Shown here: piece after piece, positions 11,201-18,600 of the stretch
How positions within the stretch are numbered: the stretch's first letter is position 1
Layout: every line of letters starts with the position of its first letter
Assembly: GCA_014381825.1 (NCBI GenBank)
Contig: JACNKX010000152.1
Location: forward strand, 5,349 to 69,348
Length of the DNA: 64,000 nt
Direction of reading: 5' to 3'
Origin: Planctomycetota bacterium
GTDB taxonomy: Bacteria > Planctomycetota > Planctomycetia > Pirellulales > Pirellulaceae
Position numbers and translations under genes: made by a program
Notes under the pieces: model-generated
Databases searched by the model: none
Told to the model about the DNA's origin: nothing
Seen by the model: the letters and a program-made list of their open reading frames with translations, nothing else

Positions 11201-11234
11201 TCGATCATGGGTCGCGCTGCAAGGTTCCGATTGA
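8217..11234 (+). CDS. Exported PQQ-like beta-propeller protein with an internal SAM-methyltransferase-like domain
   Basis: 1005 residues. A signal peptide (MLKSIQIMFVMGCCVASAIGA) precedes DWPTWRGDAARRG, a typical opening of planctomycete PQQ/BamB-like propellers. Propeller blades with W-x4-G-type repeats (AIDAATGELKWSF, VDAYNGRSLWHFE, AMDVESGEVLWRHD) occupy ~20-430 and ~590-1005. Between them, ~440-570, lies a Rossmann methyltransferase-like domain: CVDLGCGDGALAYELAK (motif I), IVALDPDPKNV (motif II) and VTVQQGDL. Export of a SAM-dependent enzyme would be odd because SAM is cytoplasmic, so the domain may be a binding or structural relic, or the signal may not be used. ATG 8217 was chosen for the signal peptide; the SD is weak. 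Next gene is convergent. Confidence 0.85.
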   Translation: MLKSIQIMFVMGCCVASAIGADWPTWRGDAARRGYTTDSLPKEMSRHWSWQPAHPPQSAWPRDERMSFDRTNHVVVAHDMVYFGSSTDCKVYAIDAATGELKWSFFTDGPIRFAPVVWKDHIFVVSDDGYLYCLDAVRGLLIDRWRGGARDDRVLGNGRIVSRWPARGGPVVYDGVLYWGAGIWQSEQVFIHAMNLETREIIWRNDSSGGIDMPQPHGGAQAKSGVSAQGYLLANKERLFVPTGRAVPAAFTRASGEFEYYRLQENTRRGGTVALLEGSLLYNGGYTYRTDNGELVSDPINGAVAVYSDGIVHGAAGQLRALKPTVKEVADRKGELVKVPTHEVLWQLKGVPSGTALIGAGNTIVTSQENKLAAIDVKSQKVIWTDEVDDIAYGLAAADGRLYVSTASGTIHCYAASGNAKPVEHRAATESHPYGLNAVFAAAAVEIVERTGVTEGYCVDLGCGDGALAYELAKRTKLHIVALDPDPKNVAQARRKLDACGLYGSRVTVQQGDLAKTSYPKYFANLVVSARALSEGAGVVDPEEAFRLQRPYGGIACIGGIDSMKVATRGPLAGAGQWTHLYSNAANTLCSTDDIKGPLSMLWFRDVDLELPQRHGRGPSPLFHDGRLFAEGLDGLRAVDAYNGRSLWHFEQEGILDAYNADHLAGTAVTGSNMCIAGDSVFLRNKDRCYRIDAATGSVKQTYVAPKQKNDEPGTWGYIACEDGILFGSLSNTEHVVRHAYIRADAQMKQQYSESTLLFAMDVESGEVLWRHDAQNSLRNNTIAIGGGKLFVIDRELALDDLLSRAPARRGEKPKLPPIEHRTGELIALDAKTGKQSWYSIDNIFGTTVAYSAEHDVVLMCYQPTSFRLPSEVGGKMTAFRASTGERLWDSKANYKTRPLINDRTIIAWPSSIDLLTGEASTFSLAKSYGCGQLSGSKNLLMFRSGTLGYLDTTRAAGTENFGGLRPGCWINAFPVGGLVLVPDASAGCKCSYQNRSWVALQGSD

Positions 11235-11297
11235 CGCGTGTCTACCGCTCACGGAGTCTTCGCTTCGGCTAGAATCCGCTTGGGTACTCGGCGAGTC

Positions 11298-13253
11298 TCA
11301 CTCAGCGGGTCTCAAAACAAAACAGAAAACGTTCTGTTTGCGGTGGAACGGTGTCTCGTCAGGTGGTTCTGCGTTACCAACGACGAATCCTCCCCAATCG
11401 GACGCGTCGTTTCCCCAATGCGCGATCTTCACCTGTCTGATCGCGGCGTCACGCAGATCGCGGAAGCTGTTTTCGCCGAGCGAAAGCAGTGGGCCGCTGA
11501 GATTCAGACCGTCACCGGACTGAACGAATCGAAACGATAGAGTATTGGCGTTCTGCAAAATCGAGGCGGGGATATTGAACAAGTAGTCCCTGCTGACTTC
11601 GGGTTCGAGCAAGCCGACGACTTTGCCGTTGAACAGAACGTCCACCTTGTCGGCGGGCGCACGAGAGGTTGTCCAACTGGTGGCGGCCCCGACGCTAAAC
11701 GCCAAGGTAGCGTCGGCCTTGAATCGCAAAGAATCGGCACCGTTTGTAATCACAAATTCGCGTGAGCGCACCTCGCCGCCGGTGCTTCTTACCGCGAACT
11801 TCAGAAGGCCGTCCGGGAGATTCGTGGAGTCGATCTCGGCTGAGTAAAGTACGCGATAGAATGGCCGACCGATCTCGCGCATCGCATGCCAGTCCTTGCC
11901 GTTCAATGTGTACTCCAAGGCTTCATCAGGCTCAGGTTGAACCAGATGTGCCTGTACCTCGACGCGGCCCTGCCATGCCGCACCCATTCGATGCGACACG
12001 ATTTCGACGCGACGACCGAGGCCCTTGTAAAAGTAGTCCAGCCGCTCGCCCTTCACGCGATAGATCAGATAGCCTTGAGGTGAAAGATCCGGACACAGTT
12101 GGTTGGCTTTGGGATTCCACCAACAACCAGCTAAAGCTCCGCCAGACCGATACGGAACTGGTCGCGCTTTGTGCGAGACGACGTGGGTGTCGCCGACCAG
12201 TTGAAGTCGTACGTCGTGCTGGCGAGCCATCTCGAGAAAGCCGGGACAGAATTTCGTTAAATCGTGTTCTGCCGTGGTGACGACGAACGTCTCCGGCGTC
12301 CGACGAGCCATGTCCTGTTTCAGCCACTCGACATGCACCGACTGGACTTCGAGCGTGGGGTATTCCAGGCTCTCGCCGTTGACCAGAATCTGTCGCTGGC
12401 CGAGGTGATAACCAAAATCCACAGACGCAAAGTGAATCTTGCCGTACTCGAACGAAAAGAAGTGCGGACCCAGGTGCTCCCAATACAACGGCTTGCCACA
12501 GTGCAGGTGTCCGCGAGGAAACTCGTCAAGTCGATAAGAGGAATCGGTGTGATCTCCAGCGACGTTATAGTGCGATATCGTCAAATGGTTCATGATCCCC
12601 ACGTAGTTGCGAAAATCAGCGCGACCAGCGTCAGGAGAACTGACAAGGGCTTTGTGCAGGTTCAAAAGATCGCCGCTGTTGACGACGAATCGCGGCAATG
12701 GTGTTAGCGCGTTGATTTCGTTAACGAAACGACTTAGTCCAACCAACGATCGTCGGTTCTGCGAAACGTGCGTGTCGGTGACATGAACAAAAATGTATTC
12801 ATCCTCGTCACGGGTTGCAGGCTTGATTGTGAAGTCGACTTCGTCAGAGAGTGATTTGTACCAGTCGCCCTGCACGTCATATCCAGAGGGCCGCGTGATG
12901 TAGACGAAAACTGCGCGGGGATCGGGCTTGAGTGCGTAAGCTCCGCTTGCATCTGTCTTGACGACCGAGAATCCGTCCGTCACCGACACACCTTCCGCGC
13001 CCGGGGAGTTGCCCGGTGGAAGCAAGACGACGCGCCCAGATATCTGAGAGGGAACTGGCTTTCCGTAGTTTGGCTTAGGCGATTCTTTTAGGCGCAATTC
13101 AAGAATCTCCGGTTGAGCCTCTGCATTGGCTGTCTGTTTGGCCCGGGAGCCTTGTCGCCGTGATGCCTGTTCCTCCGCCCCGCGCGTCGTCTCAACTGCT
13201 AAAGCAACGACCAGACCACTCATCAGGAAACAGAGAACAGCAACCAATCGCAT
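11298..13253 (-). CDS. Secreted calcineurin-like metallophosphoesterase
   Basis: 651 residues. Signal peptide MRLVAVLCFLMSGLVVALAV, then a carboxypeptidase-regulatory-like beta domain (~75-150; GAYALKPDPRAVFVYITRP). A metallophosphoesterase core follows: HVTDTHVS (D-x-H), VVNSGDLLN (GD), NVAGDHTD where the family normally has GNHE/D, TTAEHD, and LVGDTHVV for the GHxH motif. A C-terminal beta-sandwich (~440-650) completes the protein. The family hydrolyses phosphoesters with two metal ions; the substrate is unknown and the GNH-to-GDH change may affect a metal ligand. The frame is open upstream to 13376, but ATG 13251-13253 carries the signal peptide with AAGGATG upstream. Confidence 0.82.
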   Translation of the reverse strand: MRLVAVLCFLMSGLVVALAVETTRGAEEQASRRQGSRAKQTANAEAQPEILELRLKESPKPNYGKPVPSQISGRVVLLPPGNSPGAEGVSVTDGFSVVKTDASGAYALKPDPRAVFVYITRPSGYDVQGDWYKSLSDEVDFTIKPATRDEDEYIFVHVTDTHVSQNRRSLVGLSRFVNEINALTPLPRFVVNSGDLLNLHKALVSSPDAGRADFRNYVGIMNHLTISHYNVAGDHTDSSYRLDEFPRGHLHCGKPLYWEHLGPHFFSFEYGKIHFASVDFGYHLGQRQILVNGESLEYPTLEVQSVHVEWLKQDMARRTPETFVVTTAEHDLTKFCPGFLEMARQHDVRLQLVGDTHVVSHKARPVPYRSGGALAGCWWNPKANQLCPDLSPQGYLIYRVKGERLDYFYKGLGRRVEIVSHRMGAAWQGRVEVQAHLVQPEPDEALEYTLNGKDWHAMREIGRPFYRVLYSAEIDSTNLPDGLLKFAVRSTGGEVRSREFVITNGADSLRFKADATLAFSVGAATSWTTSRAPADKVDVLFNGKVVGLLEPEVSRDYLFNIPASILQNANTLSFRFVQSGDGLNLSGPLLSLGENSFRDLRDAAIRQVKIAHWGNDASDWGGFVVGNAEPPDETPFHRKQNVFCFVLRPAE

Positions 13254-13537
13254 CTTGTCATCCTTTTCTAATCGAGAGGGGCGGGCGATTCTCTTGCTCG
13301 AATACCGTCCGCCACACAGCGGGCAACGCCACACTTGCTGGGTCACAGAATACCCGGGCGAACAAGCGAGTTGCAAGTAAAACTCGTTTCACCGAGCGTC
13401 GCCGCGGCTACTTTCGTGGGAGCTAGGCCGTTGATACGCAGGATCTGGATTGAACGAACGGTACTCGCACGTCTTGCCGTGGGATATCGTTGCGGAACTT
13501 GCGATCATAACACGAGGAATGCAGCGAGAGGTGTGCC

Positions 13538-14450
13538 ATGCCGATTTCTTTACTCAGGTTATCATTCTCATGTTGGTTACTTGTCGCAATGTTCGCCGCG
13601 CGCGTCAGTGATGCACAATGGGTCAAACCACCTTCGAAAGACTTGCTCGCCCAGACGCCTGGCTTGATCCACGAAACGTTCGAAAGCGACGCGATGAAGA
13701 CCGCCGTTGGATACTCGGTCGTGTTGCCGCCGAGTTACGCGAACGGTGACCGGCGCTATCCCGTGGTTTAGTTGGTTGCACGGCGGTGGCGGTAACGAAT
13801 GTTCGAGCTTGTTTACGGCAGATTCCTGGCACGACCTCTATCGGACGGAGCGGGTTAGTGAAGTGATACTCGTTTATCCGAACGGGTTTCATTCGGGATA
13901 CATGGATCACCATGACGGCAAGATCATGATCGAATCGATGATCATCAAGGAATTGATTCCTCGCGTCGATGAACGTTATCGAACGGTCGCATTGCGTGGC
14001 GGCCGCGCCGTCCATGGGTTCTCGATGGGAGCCAGCGGGTCGCTGAAGTTCGCGATCAAGTATCCAGACTTGTTTTGTGCCGCCGTTGCCTACGGAGGCG
14101 GTGCCGTCGACTTGGAGTACAGTACGAGTTCGTTCATTTTGAACATCCTAGAACGGAATCTAAAGTCCGATCCCGACCTGATTCGTCAAAACAACACGTA
14201 TCACTTTCTCGAAGAGAACCATGCACGCGTTCGGCAAAACGCCATCCCGTTTCTGCTGATCTGCGGCGAAGATGATTCGTGGAAGAACTCGGCAGTTACG
14301 TTTCAAGCGGCGCTGCAAGAGAAGAATATCGCATGCCAGTTGACACTCGTCCCAAAGACGGGACATAGCTTACGAGGTCTGTCCAAATCAGCGGTCTCAG
14401 CCGCTGCGATCTTCCAAGATCAAGTGTTTCAAAGGGGTCGCAAAGAATAA
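13538..14450 (+). pseudogene. Secreted esterase of the alpha/beta-hydrolase (esterase D/Fes-like) type, interrupted by a frameshift
   Basis: Frame 1 gives a signal peptide and the N-terminal strand (MPISLLRLSFSCWLLVAMFA ... VVLPPSYANGDRRYPVV) and ends at TAG 13769-13771. The next frame continues exactly where the protein should, WLHGGGGNECSSLF, through the nucleophile elbow HGFSMGASG and the acid/His region (CGEDDSW, KTGHSLRG) to the TAA at 14448-14450. One extra base in GTTTAGTTGG accounts for the break; removing it gives YPVVYWLHGG. All other family features look intact, so this is either a recent pseudogene or a base-calling error. A +1 slip at GTT-TAG would also restore a same-length product (see findings). 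Confidence 0.8.
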
Positions 14451-14590
14451 CTTCGGCAGCTTCGTTACGCCCGGATACTTCGCGAGCCTGTTCGGTTGCA
14501 CATTGGCAATTCGACGGAGAACCGTGTAAGTTCAGCGCATAACAGAATTTGAACGTTCCTAATCAATAAGCTAGACGGTATGAGTTGTCG

Positions 14591-15222
14591 ATGATCAACG
14601 ATCAAGCGAAGCAGTTGTTCAACGAAGGCGTCACTGCATCCCTCACCGTCGGCGAACTAATTGCCGCGAGTGACGTCGAGGGAGCGAGGACACAATCCGA
14701 GCTCGCGATCGATCGATTTCGCGGTGCGGTCGAGATCGATCCAGAGTCGTCGACCTTCACGGGAGCGCTTGGCCACGAACTATACGTGCATGCGTCCATG
14801 TTCGGAGCAGGGGACTTCGGCGAAGCGGCCGATTGCCTCCTTGAGGCGATTCAGACCGAACCTGACAATGTTCCTTTATCTGCGAGCTCGGTCTGTGTCG
14901 AGCAAACGTGGGCAATCTGTCTGCAGCCAAAGAAGACTTTGACCGCGTGTTTAAGCTCGACGATTCGGATGAAACCAGGGATTACATTGCAACGGAAATG
15001 GGGGATATCGGACAGCGTGCTTTTGAATACGGGACATCACTTCAGACGGAGGGGAAGGAGCAGGAGAGTATCTCCTACAAGAGATTTGCAATCGGAGCAT
15101 TGATGATCGCCTATCGTACGCATGAAGTGCGACGCGATTTGGCGCGACAATTGAGCCTTGTCGCAAGAGATATCGGCGACATTGAAACGGCCGACCAATA
15201 CGCTGCACTTGCTTCAGAATGA
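14591..15222 (+). pseudogene. TPR-type protein broken by a one-base deletion
   Basis: The first frame (ATG 14591) encodes a helical, TPR-like protein (SELAIDRFRGAVEIDPESS ... CLLEAIQTEPDNVP) and then runs into unlike sequence, stopping at 15103. In the -1 frame the repeat continues as ICELGLCRANVGNLSAAKEDFDRVFKLDDSDETRDY and ends at 15222. The switch lies in CCTTTATC near 14873-14880, where one missing T explains it. The two halves together make a ~210-residue TPR protein. The neighbouring esterase carries a similar small lesion. Confidence 0.72.
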
Positions 15223-15664
15223 GAGTGCCTTCTTGGACTCTTACGGATTGCATCGATGATCGGAAGTTTGTAGTGCCAAGAGCTCCTGACACTCGCCATC
15301 TCCGACTGTACCGGGAACGATCATCGTCGGTACTGATCGTCGCAAATGCACACGGACGTAGCAGCCTGGAACCTGGATGGCGATTCTCAGATCGGGAAGC
15401 CATCCTGCGTTAGACAAGGAGCCAGCTTTTTGGATGCGAGTGGATAACGCCTGATAACTCGCCATTTTGTGCGGTTGAGGCGGGGTTCGTTTCCGCTGGG
15501 ATGACCGAACACGCGGCCTCTTATCGGACGTTGGGATGGGATAACCGCTATAGTGTCACCAGAGTGGATCATCAACCCAAGCCCATCGACACCGTGAGCA
15601 TTGAATTGCCACCACGGATCGAGTAGGAACTCACGTAGCTCTCGAATCGTACGCCGGTTCATTC
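15223..15664. other. Intergenic region upstream of the STAND gene
   Basis: About 440 bases separate the broken TPR gene from the STAND gene. No convincing promoter, hairpin or RNA is visible. The stretch carries one divergent open frame on the minus strand (15387-15662), listed separately. The composition matches the neighbouring chromosome, not the GC-rich STAND body. Confidence 0.35.
15387..15662 (-). CDS. Doubtful small ORF divergent from the STAND gene
   Basis: 91 codons starting at an ATG that lies back-to-back with the STAND start. The product is basic with two Trp-rich patches (FLLDPWWQFN; KWRVIRRYPLA). I recognise no domain and see no SD. It is noted because small partner genes often sit beside STAND NTPases; it may equally be chance or a decayed 5' end of another gene. 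Confidence 0.2.
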   Translation of the reverse strand: MNRRTIRELREFLLDPWWQFNAHGVDGLGLMIHSGDTIAVIPSQRPIRGRVFGHPSGNEPRLNRTKWRVIRRYPLASKKLAPCLTQDGFPI

Positions 15665-18600
15665 ATGAAAAGCTCCGCCCTCTTGGACGAAATGGAATTG
15701 TTTTCCCACGTTCTGCGGGAAACGGCTGATGGCGAGACTCGAGCTGTATGGTTGCCTCTTAATCGTGGCGACCGAGATTGGGAGCGCTTTCCGATCGTTT
15801 CGCGCGATTCCATCAATGTTGGAACGTTGCATGTGATTTCAGCGGCACTCGATACCATTCGAGAGCAGGTCCCCGGTGGCTGGCTGTCCACTATCTTGGG
15901 TCGATGGCGACACCGACATGACGACGATCCCCGTTTCATTCCCAATGGAGCAACCGGAACTCGAGTGGGGAAAAGACGACGCGATGCCGTCTTAGTAGTG
16001 GCGACTGATGACACCGAAGTCACCGAAGAGTTGCTGAAGCGGCACTGGCCCGTTGCCGAGCGATTCGAGCAGATCGGTCGCAACCTCTGGATCGTTCTGG
16101 GTGTTGTTGTCTCGCCGGACGGCAAGAGCTTCAGTCCGACAACGAGCGCAGAGGTCATCGGCACGGCCGACGCTACTTCTAGGGCGAAGCCCACCATGAC
16201 GACTAGCACAACAACCAGTCACCCGGTAGCACCCGCGACCCAGCCTGACTCAGACTCGACTTTGCCAAACGCGGAAGCTCCTTTAGATAGACCGTTGGTA
16301 ATACTGCCTGGCGCGGCTCAGCAATCGCCCGAGAGCCAGCAAGATTCGCAAGCGGAAGTTGCTCCGTCTCGTGTTGTTCGGGTCTTCGTCTCTTCCACGT
16401 TTCGCGACATGCAGGCCGAGCGGGATGAGTTGGTGCTGCGGGTCTTTCCACAACTGCGTAAGCTGTGCGACGAGCGGAGCGTGGTTTTTACCGACGTTGA
16501 TCTGCGGTGGGGCATCACTGAGGAGCAGAGCGCCGAGGGGCAGGTGCTGCCGATCTGTCTGGCCGAGATCGATCGCTGCCGCCCCTTCTTCATCGGCCTG
16601 CTGGGAAATCGCTACGGCTGGGTGCCCGAGAGCTTCCCGCCGGAACTGCTTAAGGAGCAGTCCTGGCTGGCCGAAGTCCAAGACAAAAAGAAGAGTGTCA
16701 CGGAATTGGAAATTCTGCATGGCGTATTGAACAACCCGGACATGTCGAATCGGGCCTGCTTCTATTTCCGCGACCCCAGTTCGACAGTGGCTGCCGACGT
16801 TGAAGGGGTAACGGACGACAGGGAGAAGCTGGACGCGCTCAAACAACTGATTCGTAATAGCAAGTTGGCGGTGCGCGAAAACTATGCCGACGCCGAAGCG
16901 GTGGGACAGATGATTCTGGCGGATCTGACGCGGGTCATCAATCAGGAATTTCCGCCCGGTTCTCAGCCAACGGCGCTCCAGCGGCAGGCGGCCGAGCACG
17001 AGTCGTTCGCCCGCAGCCGCACGGTTAGGCAAGTTGGCGAGCGGCAGGTTGGCTGTTACATCGGTCGGCAGGAGTATTTCGACCGCATCGACGCGCACGT
17101 CTCTGCTGACGGTCCGCCGCTGGTTGTGCTGGGTGAATCGGGAATGGGCAAGTCGGCCCTGTTGGCCAACTGGGCCGAACGGTATCGGCAGTCGCATCCC
17201 GGGGATCAGGTGTTGTTGCACTTCGTCGGTGCCACGGCCGACAGCGCCGATTGGGCGGCCATGCTTAGGCGGATTCTGGGCGAACTGCAGCGGCGGTTCG
17301 GCAGCGAGTTGGAGATCCCCGACAATGCCGATGCCCTCCGCGCGGCGTTTGCCAACGCGCTGCACATGACGGCCGCCCGTGGCCGGCTGGTGCTGGTCAT
17401 CGACGCCCTGAACCAACTCGACGACCGCGACGGTGCGCCCGATCTGGTCTGGCTGCCACCGGGCATCCCGCAGAACGTGCGGCTGATCGTCTCGACGCTC
17501 GCCGGCCGACCGCTGGTAGACCTTGAGAAACGCGCCTGGCCGATGCTGAAGATCGAGCCGCTGACGGCCGACGAACGCCGACGGCTCATCTGCGAGTACT
17601 TCAGTCAGTACGCCAAACAGTTGAGCGACGAGCGGATCGAACGCATCGTCGGCTGCCGACAGGCGGCCAACCCGCTTTTTCTACGGGCGCTGTTGGAAGA
17701 GCTGCGAGTGTTTGGCACCTACGAACAGCTGGATGAGCGGATCGATTATTACCTGGACGCGGCGACCGTCGGTGACCTGTACGAGCGGATTCTGCAGCGG
17801 TGGGAAGATGACTACGAGCGGGACCGCCCGGGACTGGTGCGGGAGGCGATGTCCCTGTTATGGGCGGCCCGTCGCGGACTTTCGGAAATGGAGCTGCTCG
17901 ATCGTTTGGGCGAGAATGGTCAGCCGCTGCCGCGCGCCCACTGGTCGCCGCTGCTGCTGGCGGCCGAGCAATCACTGACCAGCCGTGGCGGGCTGATCGG
18001 CTTCTTCCACGACTACCTGCGGCAGGCGGTGCGGGACCGGTACTTGGCCAGCGAATCCGATCGCCGCCGAGCTCACCTGCGTCTGGCCGACTGCTTCGCG
18101 TCCGACCACACCGACCCGCGTAGCATCGAGGAACTCCCCTGGCAGTTGTGCGAGGCCCGCTCGTGGCAGCGGCTGTCCGAACTGCTTGCTGACCTACCGT
18201 TCTTTGCCGTTCTCTGGAAAGCCGGCCAGTTCGACCTCAAGGCGTACTGGTCGCAGATTGAAGCCGACTCGCCGCTGCGGATGGTGGATACCTATCGGCC
18301 GGTACTGGACGACCCGGCTCAGTCGGAAGGGTCAATCTGCCATTCGATTTCGACACTTCTTCTTGACACCGGCCATCCGACAGAATCGCTCCAGTTGTTC
18401 GAGTACCTTGTCAAGCATTACCGTGAGACGGCTGACCACAACAACCTGCCAGCCTCCCTCAGCGGTCAGGCAGCGATCCTCCGAGCCTGTGGCGACCTAG
18501 ACGGGGCGATGACGCTGCACAAAGAAGCGGAGCAAATCTGCCGCGAGCTGGGGAACAAGTATGGGCTGCAAGCCATCCTCGGCAGCCAGGCGATGATCCT

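Noticed and set aside
16283-17416. 377-codon minus-strand open frame over DUF4062 and the NTPase
   Set aside because: Shadow of the GC-rich STAND gene; the plus frame carries recognisable DUF4062 and P-loop motifs.
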